Shown: one piece after another, positions 21,850-33,789 of the stretch
Position numbering within the stretch: position 1 is the stretch's first letter
Layout of the letters: each line of letters starts with the position of its first letter
The notes under the pieces: model-generated
Database searches by the model: none
The model's input: only the letters and a program-made list of their open reading frames with translations
What the model was told of the DNA's origin: nothing
Program-made: the position numbers and the translations under genes
Assembly: GCF_027887165.1 (NCBI RefSeq)
Contig: NC_077231.1
Coordinates: forward strand, 194,358,334 to 194,422,333
From: Monodelphis domestica
Taxonomy: Eukaryota; Chordata; Mammalia; Didelphimorphia; Didelphidae
Length of the DNA stretch: 64,000 nt
Direction: 5' to 3'

Positions 21850-22235
21850 ATAGTCATATGAAAAATGCTCTAAATCATTACTGATTAGAGAAATAAAAAT
21901 CAAAACAATTCTGTCATCTCACACCTATTAGATTGGCTAAAATGAGAAAGGGGCAAAATCACAAATGGTTCACAATATTTGTGAACAAATGCTGGAAGGG
22001 ATATGGAAACATGGGGATATTAATACTCCATTGGTGGAACTGTTGAATTGATCCAAACATTTTGGAGAGCAATTTGAAATAATGCTCAGAGAGTTAAAAT
22101 ATTGTATATTCCCTTAGAACCAGCAATAACACTGTTGAGTCTGTTTCCCAAGGTGATCAAGGAGAAAAAAGGAAAAGAACTTATATGTTCTAAAATATTT
22201 TTAGCAATAAGGGCTAAAAAACATGTTCATTTCTA
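21850..22235 (+). mobile_element. Old L1 ORF2 C-terminal remnant, sense
   Basis: ATAGTCATATGAAAAATGCT, TCACACCTATTAGATTGGCT, GATCCAAACATTTTGGAGAG and TCTGTTTCCCAAGGTGATC follow the L1 ORF2 3' part. Confidence 0.7.
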
Positions 22236-22640
22236 GAAAAAAAATATATTGTCATCTCTAGGTTCCTTCCAAATAAAACAAACGGAAACAAAGTTGTGTC
22301 TTAAACCATTTGAAGCTCAATAAGTCCAAGGATATGTGCCATTACGGAGTTATCTCGTGTTGTAGATACTCTTGATGACTTAGGCACATAATGACCAAAG
22401 AGTTGTGTGAGCTAGAAGAAGCCAGGGAGCTTACTTAGAGAGTAATAGGTCTTTCTGAACTGGGGGGCTTCTGCCCTAATCATAAAAGATGGCTTTCCAG
22501 AAAGTCCATCTGTAGTCATCTTCACTAGCACAGTCAAATGCAGAGAGTGAACGTGGTCCCACTGTAGTTGTCTGGCTGGTTTCAGTTCAACCTTCTCCTT
22601 ATAACCCCAGCACATTAATCACATGAGAAGAATTTGGAAA
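22235..22640. other. Intergenic with an unidentified antisense open stretch (22412-22615)
   Basis: The minus strand reads protein-like text (HLTVLVKMTTDGLSGKPSFM) over about 200 bp. It may be a piece of a processed pseudogene, but I do not recognise a parent and the evidence is weak. Confidence 0.2.
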
Positions 22641-22644
22641 ATGT

Positions 22645-22679
22645 GTGTGTGTGTGTGTGTATGTGTGTATATATATATG
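22645..22679. repeat. (TG)n(TA)n microsatellite
   Basis: TG run followed by TA run immediately 5' of a SINE. Confidence 0.85.
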
Positions 22680-22680
22680 A

Positions 22681-22872
22681 GGGCAGCTAGATAGTTCAAG
22701 GGATAGAAGGTCAGATTTGGAGTGTAGAGGACCTGGATTCAAATCTGGCTTCAGACATGTCCTAGTGATGTGATCTTGGTCAAGTCACTTCATACTGATT
22801 ACCTAGCCCTTGCCATTCTTGTGTCTTAGAATTGATTCTAAGAAAGAAGGTAAGGGTTATAAGAAAAAAAAA
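22681..22872 (+). mobile_element. tRNA-derived SINE, sense
   Basis: GGGCAGCTAGATAGTTCAAG head, TGTGATCTTGGTCAAGTCAC core, GAAGGTAAGGGTTATAAG tail with an A run. Confidence 0.85.
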
Positions 22873-23440
22873 GATAATATATGTACAAAACAGCCATATC
22901 TTCCTTCTGGAGAACTACATTTCCTTATCTCTTTTTCAAGACCAAGCTTGGTCATAGAGCATTCAGATATTTTTTCCTTTACATATACATTATTGAGATA
23001 GATTATTATTTATATTATTTAATGTTCTTTACTTTATTCCTTTAAGTTGTAGTTGTAGTATACTATGCTCTACTTTGTATTTAATGTTTCTTTCAGTAGA
23101 GTAATATAATGTAATATAAAGTAAATTCCATTACATTTATGTACTGCAATTTGTCTATATCATCATTAATGAACATCTATTTTTTTTCTTTTTTTTTTCT
23201 GTTACCAAAGAGGGCTCTAAAGATTTTTGGCATATACAAGACATTTTTTCTTCCTTGGTATTCTTGTACATGTCTTAAAAGGAAACATACTTTTAAACAT
23301 TCTAATAATATAACTTACCATTAATGTGATTTGTGATGATTTTCTTATAGTGGCATCTTTGGTAACAATTGAATTCAATGGATAACACAGAATTCTTTTG
23401 ATAGTTTATTGTATTTTCCATCCTGTATGCTAATCCCAAG
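22872..23440. other. Intergenic, nothing recognised
   Basis: A/T-rich; no gene or clear repeat. Confidence 0.35.
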
Positions 23441-23444
23441 AACT

Positions 23445-23600
23445 CATATTTGTAGAGCACTTTTAGCAGCAACACAAACTATTTTCTTCATAAAACCCTA
23501 TGAGGTAAGGGATTTGAACAGTATTATTCTCATTTGACAAATGGAGAAATTGAGCTTCAAAGGATTTGTATTTCAGCCAACCAGCCTGTGCTTATAGCTC
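23445..23600 (-). repeat. MIR-type SINE remnant, antisense
   Basis: ATTTGTAGAGCACTTTTAGC, AAACCCTATGAGGTAAGGGA and ATTTGACAAATGGAGAAATT. Confidence 0.6.
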
Positions 23601-23819
23601 CTCTTTTGGGGGTGGGGATATGTTCTCAGGAATTATAGAACAATTTTAACATTAACCTGAACTAAACCAAATGCAGGTGACAGATTGTTTTCAGAATTAG
23701 GCTGAGAATGAGGGCAAAGAAAATCTCCAAACATTTGTTTTTTTCCAAGTCCAATCTTGCTGATTTTGGGTTTTGGGGAATTCTCTGTTACTTCTCTTGT
23801 GAATGATTAAACCTCTTCA

Positions 23820-23869
23820 AGTACAAAGACTTAGGTTCAAGCCAATGCTTGAACCTAAGTCTTTGTACT
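23820..23869. repeat. Perfect 23-bp inverted repeat with 4-base loop
   Basis: The left arm 23820-23842 begins AGTACAAAGACTTAGG and the right arm 23847-23869 ends CCTAAGTCTTTGTACT. The arms are exact reverse complements and the loop is CAAT. See findings. Confidence 0.95.
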
Positions 23870-24340
23870 CAAGTCCAATGCTTGTTCAATTAAATATTTC
23901 AAAAATTAATAAGTATTTATTTTTTCTCGCTCTTACTCCCAGTAAGTTGAAAAAAGAAAAGCAAAACACTTGTAAAAAATATGGATGGTTAAGCAAAACA
24001 TTCTGTTGCTTTTCCCACCATAGCAAATTGTCAGTGGCAAGGGATGAAGTGATTTTAGATTTGATATAGATAAATAATAATTTAATTATTTTGAAGCCAA
24101 AAGTCATGCTAAAGAATTTTTATATCTGGTCATGGACAAAGGTCCAGGAGCAAAAAAAAAATGCTGTGTTAAATATTTGTAATGTATATCAGTGTGGGAG
24201 AAATGTTTTTAAAGGGAGGAGGATTCCCTGAATTATCTCCTACTCTAAAGTATAATACCTTTCAGTTAGAATAGATAAACCAAAATATGTTCTTTTTTGA
24301 ATAGTGGTTGAATGGGTTATCATGTCTGGGATTTAATGCA
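23870..24340. other. Intergenic, nothing recognised
   Basis: Overlapping short open frames on both strands only; no supported gene. Confidence 0.35.
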
Positions 24341-24810
24341 AACTTACAGATATTTATCATACATTTCTATGCAAGTATTGTGTTAGGCTCCAAAGGAACA
24401 AAGACAAAACAATCTATCATCCTTACTGTCGACTAGTACACATGGATAAATGTTATAAGGAGTACATAAGATGAGTCAAATAGTGATATGTGTGGAGAGG
24501 TCATTTTTAATTTGGCTGGGGGGACATGAAAGATTCCTTGGAGGAGGCCATATCTAAGTTCTGCCTTGAAGAAAGGGAAGGATGCCACTAGGCAAAAAGA
24601 TGTAGAGTGAAAATTCCAAGTATAGGAGACAAGGAATGCAAAAACAAAAGGACAGAAAAGTGCTCACTGATATAATTGAGCAATAAAGTCCATTTTAGCT
24701 GGAATTCAGAGTCTACAATAAAAGATGCAAAATTAGGTAGTAGTCAAATGATAGAGACCTTGAATATAAATCTAAGAAGTTTGTACTTTATTTACTAAGA
24801 AATAGTGTCA

Positions 24811-25002
24811 GGGCAGCTAGGTAGCTCAGTAGATTGAGAGCCAAACTTAGAGATGGAAGGTCCCAGGTTCAAATCTAGCTTCACACACTTCTTATCTGTG
24901 TGACACTGACAGTCCCAATTGCCTAGTCCTTATTGCTTTTCTGCCTTGGAACAAATATGTAGTAGTATTAATTCTAATATGGAAGGTAAGGGTTTAAAAA
25001 AA
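24811..25002 (+). mobile_element. tRNA-derived SINE, sense, with perfect 14-bp TSD
   Basis: GGGCAGCTAGGTAGCTCAGT head to GGAAGGTAAGGGTTTAAAAA tail. The flanks AAGAAATAGTGTCA at 24797-24810 and 25003-25016 are identical. Confidence 0.93.
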
Positions 25003-25149
25003 AAGAAATAGTGTCACTGGAGATTTCTGAGCAGGCTGCTGTGTTCAGATTAGTTTGGCAATATGTGCATCAGGACATTAGAGATGATAGCACATTTGGC
25101 TATTATTGTAGTTCAGGCAAGAGATTATGAGGGATGGATTACAGGGGTC

Positions 25150-25520
25150 ACTGTTCATCTTTTATTTTGGAGAGGACCAATGACATCACTGGGTGATAGC
25201 TTGACTCTTACATGAATTAGATTTAAGTGAGTTAGAGTTGCACATGAATTACATTAATTTACATGAATTAGATTTAAGTGAGTTAGAGTTGCACAAAGAT
25301 ATCAGCCTCATACTCTCTTTCAGAGTCATGGGTGTCCAGTGGTAAGACAAGAGACAGGGTAACTGGCAGTGGTCCAGGATGAAGTAGATGATCTTGGGGT
25401 CTTCTATGTCTGACTAAACTCTAAGTACTCCATAGTGCCTGCTTCCATTGCATTCATGGCTATTGGTAGACATTGCTCTCATCTGCTTATTCTGCTAGAG
25501 AAACTCTTCACACACTTGGG
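25150..25520 (+). repeat. Unnamed marsupial repeat with an internal 51-bp duplication
   Basis: TTGGAGAGGACCAATGACAT, TGTCCAGTGGTAAGACAAGA, GTCTGACTAAACTCTAAGTA and TCATGGCTATTGGTAGACAT follow a repeat I know as high-copy in marsupials but cannot name. A 34-bp block starting ACATGAATTAGATTTAAGTG occurs at 25210 and again at 25261. Confidence 0.4.
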
Positions 25521-26249
25521 GTAAAACTCATAGGAGATAATTGGTACTGAGAAAATATCAGTGCCTTGAAACAAAGAGATTCTGAATTCAAATCTCCCTG
25601 TTGATTTTTATTGGTTAACAGTGGTAGTAATGAGAATGGGAAAGAGGGAGCAGGTTGCAGAAATTTCTAAAGTAGAATCAATTGAACTTGGTAATTAAGT
25701 AGATATTGGTATGAAGGAGAAAAAAATGTAAGACACAAAGTTGGAGCATGGGTGACCAAAGAGGAAAAACTGGAATGTTTAGAAGAGTGTAAGATTTTGT
25801 TTGGAAGATGGTGATCTTAATGGGTGAAAGCTGAGTTTGTATGCCTGGCAGAACATTCAGGTGGAAAAAATTGGTAAATAGTGAGAAATGCAAGTCTGGA
25901 ATTTAGGATCTTCCCTGGGATGCAGACTGAGTCTGCAGTCATCTGAACTGAGGTGATAAATTGAAATTTATGAGAGTGACTTTAGGGAGATGAGAAAAGG
26001 ACCAAGAATGGAACCTGGGAAGATTCCTACATTTAAGAGGGAAGGGGGAAAAGTCTGCAAAGAAGACAGATAAGTAGAAATGAGAAAAGTCGGAGAGAAA
26101 CCAGGAGAGTGTAGTGTTATGAAATCTAATGGAGACTAGGAGAATGTGATTAAAGTTATCACATATTATAGAGTTTAAGAAAAATGACTACAAGAGGCCA
26201 TTGGATTGAATGATAGGAGGCCATGAGTAGTTTCAGAAAGACCTTCCTT

Positions 26250-26730
26250 TAAAGCACAGTTGTGAGATGAGAAAAATTGAAAATATAAGTGAATGAAAAA
26301 AATTTATTAGGTGCATATTATTATAATCCTTGACTCCAAAAGCCAATTTCAAGAGATTTTTGTCTGGTTATTCATTGATCAATTCCCCACACCTGCATCA
26401 AATGAAGACAGAATAACAGAATGGAAAAGAGTTTCAGGCTCTTTTGGCTTCCAGCTTTGAAAGAGATGAGCAATTCCAAATACTTTTCAGGCTGCTGAAG
26501 AGAGAAAAACTCTGAGATGATGCCAGAAGGTAGAATTTCAATCATGTCCCTATTCTTAGTTTCCTAAATTAGAGATTTAAAGGTATTTTCCTTTGGGTGA
26601 GACCTGGAACTCTCTCTCTCTCTCTCTGAGAGGTGATTCAATCTGTATTATCTGGTATATATATTTTCTCTGATTTCTGTTTTACTAGTTTGTTTTTATT
26701 CACACATTTTTCAGGCATATGTGACTTATT
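26250..26730. other. Intergenic, nothing recognised
   Basis: Contains a short (TC)n run at 26611-26629. Confidence 0.35.
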
Positions 26731-26734
26731 GTAA

Positions 26735-26945
26735 CCCCATTTTTGGTATTCTTGGCAAAGATACCAGAATGGTTTGCCATTTCATTCACCAGCTCATTTT
26801 ACAGATGAGTAACTGAGGCAAACAGGGTTAAGTCACTTGGCCAGGGTCACACAGCTAGTAAGTATCCAAGGCTAGATTTGAACTTGGGAATGAGCCTTCC
26901 TGACACTTCAGGTTTGACACTGTCCACTTTGTCACTAGATGCTTT
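26735..26945 (-). mobile_element. MAR1-like SINE, antisense
   Basis: CCCCATTTTTGGTATTCTTG, GGTTTGCCATTTCATTCACC, AACTGAGGCAAACAGGGTTA, GTCACACAGCTAGTAAG and TGTCCACTTTGTCAC. Confidence 0.82.
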
Positions 26946-28045
26946 TGTTTTACTGTACAGACTTGAAAAATTAATTTATTTACTATATATGATCATTGTG
27001 GATTCGGCATTTGGTCAAATTTAGATATAGAACTTGGGGCTCTCCTTTCTCTGTTGAAGAATAATAATCAATAACTTGAATCTAAACTACTTCCCCATGA
27101 TTAATAATATTTATGGGAAAAGATAGATATTCTATTCCTGTGTCCCTCACTCTGAGAAGAATAGAGTGCCCAGATTCTGGCCCAAACCTCTTGCTTCCCC
27201 TCAGAATCAATGTCTTTCTTGGAGAAGAGCCAGGCTAAGAAATACTAGAAATATGTATACTTGTTTCCCTAAACCATATTTATACAAACACATGTGTACC
27301 TGTGTAATTTACATGGACAAAGGGGAAAAATGCACCCATTCCACTAACCCCCTCTTACACTGTGTTATAGATACTATAATAGAGTCTAGGGATACTCATA
27401 TAAAAGATAGTTTTTGTGCTGAAGAAACATATTCTAATGGGGTAAAGTCATATATATATATATATATATACACGCATACATATATACAAACTTGGATGCT
27501 ATGGAATGGAATTTTGGTTTGTAGAGGCACAGAGACTGAAAATGGTGTCATAAAGAAGTTGGTTGTGACACTTTTTTTCTTGTGGCAATAATAGTACTTA
27601 TTTGATGACTGTTTTGGGGGAAAGATGTGGAAAATTGGAAGAAAGGGATGGTTTTCTTGGTGGATTATTACTGCATGGATATGAATTATTGCATAGGATG
27701 GATAGAGTCAACTAACTAGAGCATGTGAGGCTAGTCTGTGCTCATTTGACAATTAGGACATCTCAGTACCAGAGAATTCCAAGACTTAGGGAACTGATAA
27801 TATCTAAAGATCACCAGATTCTTTATTTAAAATTTTGTTTTTATTACTTTATAATACAGGAGGACAATTATATGTGAAACCATTAATTTCTATTTCATTC
27901 CACTTAGTTAATAAATAATATATAACAAATTCCATATGTTGCTCTTAAAACTGGCTTACTTGTCTGGTGATTTCTTCTAAATTTCCTTCTTTGTCATTTG
28001 TATATTTGAAAAATGTTTCAATAAAGCACACATTTATACAAATAT
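26945..28045. other. Intergenic, no gene seen
   Basis: Contains a (TA)n run at 27450-27471. The open frame 27166-27591 runs through that microsatellite and shows no domain. Confidence 0.4.
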
Positions 28046-28540
28046 GTATATATATCAGCTCTTTTTGTGGAGGCAAAATACTAGAAACTAAGGGAGGGTG
28101 GTCATCAATTGGAAAATGCTGAATTACTATATAGCTATCTAATGAAATAATATGGTGCTATAAGAAATGATGAAGGGCATGGTTCAGAGAAATCTGGGAA
28201 GATGTCTGAACTGATGAAGAGTAAAATGAGCAGAAGCGGGTACAGTTTGTACAATTGTAGGGATGAACAGTTTAAACACTTAAGAACTTTGAATAATCAA
28301 CTGTAATTTCATAGGACTAATGAGGAAATAGTCTATTGTGCCTTATATAATTAAAGAATGATGATGTAGAATGGGACATATACTTTTTGAATATTAATAA
28401 TATGGGATTTTTTTGCCTGACTATGCATAGTTGTTATAAAAGATTAGATTTTGCTTTTTAATTGGTTAGGTGGAGGTATGATGGAAAGAAAATAAAATTT
28501 TCTTAAATGAAAAATTAAATTAAAATTTAAAATTAATGTA
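28045..28540 (+). mobile_element. Old L1 ORF2 end and 3'UTR remnant, sense
   Basis: CAGCTCTTTTTGTGGAGGCA, TCATCAATTGGAAAATGCTG, ATGGTGCTATAAGAAATGAT and GAGTAAAATGAGCAGAAGC, then an A/T-rich tail. Confidence 0.65.
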
Positions 28541-28879
28541 TAAAACAATTCTCTTTTGGTGAATCACTACTGACACTTCCCTTACCACATTAAAAACTCA
28601 GAGAAAGAAAGAAAAAAATCCTTGTGACAAATAAGTATAGTCAAGCCAAATGAATTCACATATGGATCATGTCCAAAAATGGATGTGTTTTTCTGTATCT
28701 TATATTCATCATCTCTCTTTCAGGAAGTGGGTACCATGCTTAGGTCCTCTGGAGAAATGGTTAGTCTTTACACTGATTAGAGTTTTTAAATCCTCCAAAA
28801 CATTTTTTTCTTTACAATGATACTTGTCCTCAGATGCATTTTTTCCCCTGATTCTACTCACTTCCCCCTGAATTAGTTC

Positions 28880-28988
28880 TTAACACTCAATATGGTTTGG
28901 AATTATATACTTTTTTTACCATTTCTTATAACACATTAACATCCCATTAGACCCACATGCTACTTGTTCAGCCATTTCCTAATTGTCT
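28880..28988 (-). mobile_element. Short old L1 3'-region remnant, antisense
   Basis: CACATGCTACTTGTTCAGCC followed by ATTTCCTAATTG corresponds to the TTTGTTCAGCCATTCCCCAA block of L1 antisense copies. Confidence 0.5.
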
Positions 28989-29228
28989 AAGAGGAAGCAA
29001 GGAAAGAAGGAAGAAAGGAAGAAGTGAAGAAGAGAAAGACAAAGAAAGAAGACAAAAGGAAGAAAAGGAGGGAAGGAAGGAGGGAAGGGACAATGAGAGG
29101 AAGGAGGGAAGAAAGGATGGAAAAAATGGAGGGAGAATGGTGGGAAGAGGGGAAGAAGGAAAAGATGCAAAAAAGGACAGAAAGAAGGAGAGAGGGGGTA
29201 AGGGAAGGAAGAAACAAAGAAAGATTTA
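28989..29228. repeat. Purine-rich (GGAA/GAAA)n low-complexity tract
   Basis: About 240 bp almost without pyrimidines on the + strand. Open frames on both strands are by-products of the simple sequence. Confidence 0.9.
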
Positions 29229-29320
29229 TTAAGCTCTTACTATGTAACAGTTATTGAGCTAAATTCTGATGATACAAATATAAACAAAAAAGAGAGTTCC
29301 TTCTTTCAAGGAGGTTACAT
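29228..29320 (+). repeat. Ancient interspersed repeat 5' fragment
   Basis: TTATTAAGCTCTTACTATGT, GAGCTAAATTCTGATGATAC and TTTCAAGGAGGTTACATG match the start of the repeat class at 24340. Confidence 0.5.
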
Positions 29321-29329
29321 GTGTGTATG

Positions 29330-30000
29330 TTTTAATACTGGTGGGGGCCTTTATTGCTTTCTCATTTCTCTAGTCCTTATTCAAGGGCTTTGAGCAAAAG
29401 ACAGGCCCTGTACCCTGTTGAGTTTTTGAGTGTGGTGATTGGTCTTGATGAGTCTCTTCCTTGATCCACTGGTTTCCTTTACTGACCTCTACTTCCCAAG
29501 GTTAGGCCTCCCCTCTGTATTTTTTAGGTTAGGAGTGACCAATTTTTAGGCCATTCTGTGGTGACTCAGGACAGAGCACTGAAGACTTAAAGAACCTCTA
29601 GGAATCTGGGCTGCTCCAGTCTGAAGGCTGCCAATGTTGAACTGGTTGCTGTTGCCCCAGGGTTTCCAAGGTCCTAATCCTAAGGCTTTCTGATCACCTT
29701 GGGCATTTCTAGAGGAAGAGTATTGTCTAGACCCTGAACTCTTTATGCTTTTGGAAACCTTGTCTACATGTGTCTATGGACCATTTCTGGTAGCTTGGGA
29801 AGTTACTGGCTTGATTGCTTATAATGTGGCTACTTTTGCTTACTTCCACCAATCTGATTGCCTGTGAGATTATTCTAGTTTCCAATTGTATTTCTTTATC
29901 ATTATTCTATCTGTTGTAAATTTCAGGTTTTTGCTGGAGGAGATATAGGAGCTGTGTGGTCTGCCTCCATTTCAGGTAGCCATATTGGTTGAAATTCTTG
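29330..30000 (-). mobile_element. Probable L1 5'UTR remnant, antisense
   Basis: G/C-richer sequence ending near 29985 in AGGTAGCCATATTGG, the decayed complement of a CCAAGATGGC-type L1 5' start. The body resembles the 5'UTR at 1330-2425 in style but not closely. Confidence 0.4.
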
Positions 30001-30550
30001 GGTCAGGTCAGACCACAAAGGGATATAGAGTGATGACAAGCAATTTTAGACAAAGACTATAGCCCATTATTTCTGGATGTGTAGTAGTGGAAAAGAGGAG
30101 GAAAAAAAAGGACAGTTGGTTGGTAGGGAGCCTTGTTTCAAATTACTCAAAGAGGATTGTTATTGAATAAAAGAGAACAAAGAATGCATGTAGCAGAGGA
30201 ATAAAAACCAGTACAGAAGAGGAGACTCAAGATGAAACTCCTTAATTCTTGAGGAGATATACAAAGGAATTAGTCTTACCATTTCACTAAGGTTCTATCT
30301 TCATGAGATAATTTGTGGAAAAACTGAGTGGCTCAAATCATTAATTCTCAAATTTTAGTGTGTGTGTGTAAAAATTCAGGACAGGAGAAAAGTTGACAGA
30401 TATGAACTCTAGAATGAAATGAATCAACTTTACAGATAAAAAAGGAAATTATAAATTTAGGGTTGCTATCTTCTGCTTCTTTTGCACTATAACCCTTCAT
30501 CCACCATGAGCAGCACCTAGCCACAGTGTAGATGTAGAGTAGCTATTTAA
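30000..30550. other. Intergenic, nothing recognised
   Basis: No gene or clear repeat. Confidence 0.35.
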
Positions 30551-30559
30551 TGTTGGAGG

Positions 30560-30762
30560 GCAGCTGAGAGAGTGGCTCAGTGGATAAAGCACCAAGCCTA
30601 GAGACAGGAAGACCTGGGTTTAAATCTGGCTTCAGATACTTTTTAGATGTGTGACCCTGGGCAAATCACTTGACTCCAATTGCCTAGCCCTTACCACTCT
30701 TCTGCCTTGGAATCAATATTTATATCAATTCTAAGGCAGAAGGTAAAGATTATTTTTTTTAA
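30560..30762 (+). mobile_element. tRNA-derived SINE, sense
   Basis: GTGGCTCAGTGGATAAAGCA head, GTGTGACCCTGGGCAAATCA core and GGCAGAAGGTAAAGATTA tail. Confidence 0.85.
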
Positions 30763-31049
30763 AAAGTAAGGAAAGAAATCAATGCTAGACCCAATAGACT
30801 GCTACACCTACTCTTCCTACTCTGCTCTGAATCCTAGCTTGCAATCTGAACCAGATTGATCTCCAACACTGGGAGGGAGGTCGGGACAGTAAACTTTTAT
30901 TTACTGAGCTTTGAAAAAAGAAAAGGATTTTGAAAGATGATTATGAATAAAGACTATTTTATGCATAACGGTCAGTCTGAATTGGGATAAGAAATGGGTT
31001 GTGGAATGGGGTAACAATTAGTGCTCAGTTTGGCTAGACTATAGAATTT

Positions 31050-31800
31050 GTAAAGGGGAATAATTTCAAACAAAGCTCAGAATTAATGGAGATCAATTGT
31101 GAAGGTCTTTAAATTATAGTCAGAGGAATTTATATTTCATCTTTGATGCAGAAATAATGGGGAGTCATTGAAGTTTTCTGGTCAAGGGAAGGATGTAGTC
31201 AGGCTTGTGCTATAGGGAAATTGTTTTATTAGATGTTTGCAGACTGAATTGGTCAGACTAGAGGCAAGGTGAATAACTAGGAGGCTAATATAGTAGTTTA
31301 GGAGGAGAGGTGTCAGGGACCTGGATTAGAGTGAGACGAGAAAAGGGGACAGATATAAGAGATACAATGACAAGACTTGGCAACCAATTGGATATGGTGG
31401 GGGTGGAGAAGGAAAAGAAAGAGTTAAGAATGAATCCAAGATTATGAGCCTTAGTGACTTGGGAGGACAGTGATGCTCTCATGGATAAACCGCGAACTTC
31501 GAAAGGAGGTGAATTTAGGGGGCAATATAATAATCAGTTTTGAGGAGGACACGTTGATTTTGATATACTTGTGTTCAGTTTAGGAGTCAGATACTCCTGT
31601 CGGTCTAGTGTTAAGGAGAGACTAGGCTAGATTTTGGGAATGTCCATTAGGGAATTATGTATAGATGATTTCCAGAAGAAATGATGCTTGAATTCGGAGG
31701 CAGAAAATGAGATAAGTGAGGAAAGAGAGAGAGAGAGAGAGAGAGATGAAGAGAATCCTTGTTATATATCCCTGAGGGAAATCCATGCTAAGTGGTGCAT
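31050..31800 (+). repeat. Ancient interspersed repeat, family not named
   Basis: GGAGTCATTGAAGTTTTCTG, AACTAGGAGGCTAATATAGT, GACAAGACTTGGCAACCAAT, CAAGATTATGAGCCTTAGTG and GATATACTTGTGTTCAGTTT follow the same order as the repeat class at 24340. A (GA)n run sits at 31724-31745. Confidence 0.45.
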
Positions 31801-32840
31801 ATGTTGTTTTCTTAGGAATAAAAGGATAAAATAAAGGACTAGGAAATGCCATTGGGTGGGGCTTAGGAAGATCATTTGAGGATGATACTCATTGGAAAGC
31901 TTCCTAGACCTCATGAAAAAGAAAATCACTAAACTTTTTGTCCAGCAGGGGGCAGTGGGACAGCATACCATCCTAACCAGTGCATCCAGCACAGTGCTTT
32001 TAGTTAGCTCTTGCCTTGACAATGCAGCTTCTTTTCCCTTCATGACTTGGTGCTTTGGAAAAGAGAAGAGATAGCTAGTCACATGCCAGTCCATTATGTC
32101 ATCATAGGAAAATTAGATGGCTTATTTTACAGATAAAAAAAAATCTAAACATCTGGAATTACAATTATTGAGAAAAATATATAAATAATTGTGGCTTGAT
32201 TGTTTTTGCAATGATGGGTGTTGGGATATTTATTCTGGGTTTGCTTTGTTTGCTTGTAATGAGTGGTTTAAATTAGATTTTGTTGTTGTTGTAAGTACCA
32301 TAAATTGCTTTTTGGAAAGGGAGTGGATTATGGGACAGGATGATTTCTTTCCTTCCTCCTTTCCTGACTCCCTATTCACATTTAATAGGTTAAAGTGCTT
32401 GTGGAATTTTCCTTGCACATTGAGCGCCTCATACATTTCTCTGGAATAATAAGTAATATATATTTTTTGAAATGTGATGTAGAAAACTTCTTTTCAAAGT
32501 TCATCTGAAAGCTTAAGTTATGTATGTACACTCTCTCTATATTTAGGGTCATTTGTAGTCATGAAAAAGAAGAATGTTTTTCAAAAAACTTGCCTCACAA
32601 ATCTTAGTACCACTAAACATTAACCTAACCTATGAGAATTAGAATTCAACTGTCCATTTAGATAGCTTGTTGTCCTTTAGGGAAGGGATGGTAGAAGAAC
32701 ACTAATCTGAAGGATGGAGATTATGAATTAGAGGCTGCACTTAATCCTCAGCTCCTTTGGGAAACTTTTGTGATTTTATCTGCTACATTTGGTTTATTCC
32801 TTTAATCCATGTCTCTAGCCCCATAATTCATTCTTCATAT
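31800..32840. other. Intergenic, no gene seen
   Basis: Short opposing open frames only. A (GTT)n run lies near 32280. Confidence 0.35.
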
Positions 32841-32844
32841 TATC

Positions 32845-32957
32845 TTTAAAAAAATCTCATCTTCTCTCTTAGAATCAATATTGAGGCCAAATTTGAATGT
32901 AGGACCTCCTGTCTCTAGGCTTAGCTCTCTATCCACTGAGCCATGTAGCTTCCATAC
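32845..32957 (-). mobile_element. SINE remnant, antisense
   Basis: TCTCTTAGAATCAATATTGA, GGACCTCCTGTCTCTAGGCT and CTCTATCCACTGAGCCATGT. The core is deleted. Confidence 0.7.
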
Positions 32958-33039
32958 TTAATATTATTTTCTTCAAGATTATTTTGCATGTGTATATTGC
33001 TGTGTAGTCCCTGGAGAAGGGAGACACTAAAAAATGAAA

Positions 33040-33215
33040 GAACTAGTAGAAAGTTACTATAATAGTTTTGGAGAAAAATGATGAGGGCTTGAACCTGACA
33101 TCTGGGGTAAGTAATTTCATCATTCTAGGCTTCCATTTCAGGATTTGTAAAATGAAGGAGCTGATCTAGATGATTTTAAGTTTCTCTCCATTTAAATATT
33201 TCTGATTCTAAATTC
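33040..33215 (+). repeat. MIR/THER1-type SINE, sense
   Basis: GAGGGCTTGAACCTGACATC, GATTTGTAAAATGAAGGAGC and TGATCTAGATGATTTTAAGT. The last is the usual tail of this family. Confidence 0.6.
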
Positions 33216-33219
33216 CTCT

Positions 33220-33785
33220 GAAATTTCAGTTGTGTGCATTTTGTCTATATCATCTCCAGCTAGATTGTAAACACCCAATCAGAAGTGTTAGTAGGCTAGG
33301 ATTTGTGGGGCTTTGCCCCAGGATTTAAAAATGTAAATCCTACCTCCTGGAAATATTTTCCCAGTCATCACTACCAGACTATACTATGTCCATTGTGAGG
33401 TATGTCATAGGATGATGTTATTACAGGCATCCTTCTTTTCCTGCCCAGCTTTATCTTTGCAGCCTTAGGATGCTACTTTCTGCTGGTAACATTTTCATCA
33501 GTATAGAAACCCTCAGAAGTCCCAGGATGTATTTTGTCCCACTCCTTCTATTCCCTTCACCTCTAGTTTATCTCCCTGTCCCAGGGCTTATTTTGGGCAA
33601 GAATTTGATAGGACTCTACTCATGAACTATTTCTCTTGTCTCTTGCATAGCTCTTTCTCCCCTCTAATACAGTGACTGTTTCACTTTTTTTGCACCTAAT
33701 ATTGAGCACTACCCACACCAGATGTTCATTATAAAGTTGCTTATTCATTAAGCATAGTAGTTGATAAACCCAATCCCCCAATTTC
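33220..33785. other. Intergenic, possible L2 tail
   Basis: The end (33640-33755) loosely resembles an L2 3' end. No gene seen. Confidence 0.3.
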
Positions 33786-33789
33786 TAGG

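Larger units (their letters stand above)
24340..26250 (+). repeat. Long remnant of an ancient interspersed repeat, interrupted
   Basis: AGGCTCCAAAGGAACAAAGA, ATGAAAGATTCCTTGGAGGA, TTTGTACTTTATTTACTAAG, TATTGTAGTTCAGGCAAGAG, and later AAGAATGGAACCTGGGAAGA, AACCAGGAGAGTGTAG and GAGGCCATTGGATTGAATGA follow a high-copy therian repeat in order. A SINE splits it at 24811 and a different repeat occupies 25150-25520. Family name unknown to me. Confidence 0.4.

Noticed and set aside
27166-27591. 141-codon + strand open frame
   Set aside because: It crosses a TA microsatellite, has no domain or splice context, and no paralogue is recognised.
28957-29257. Overlapping Lys/Glu/Arg-rich and Leu/Phe/Ser-rich open frames on both strands
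   Set aside because: They are translations of a purine-rich simple tract; both strands are open for the same reason.
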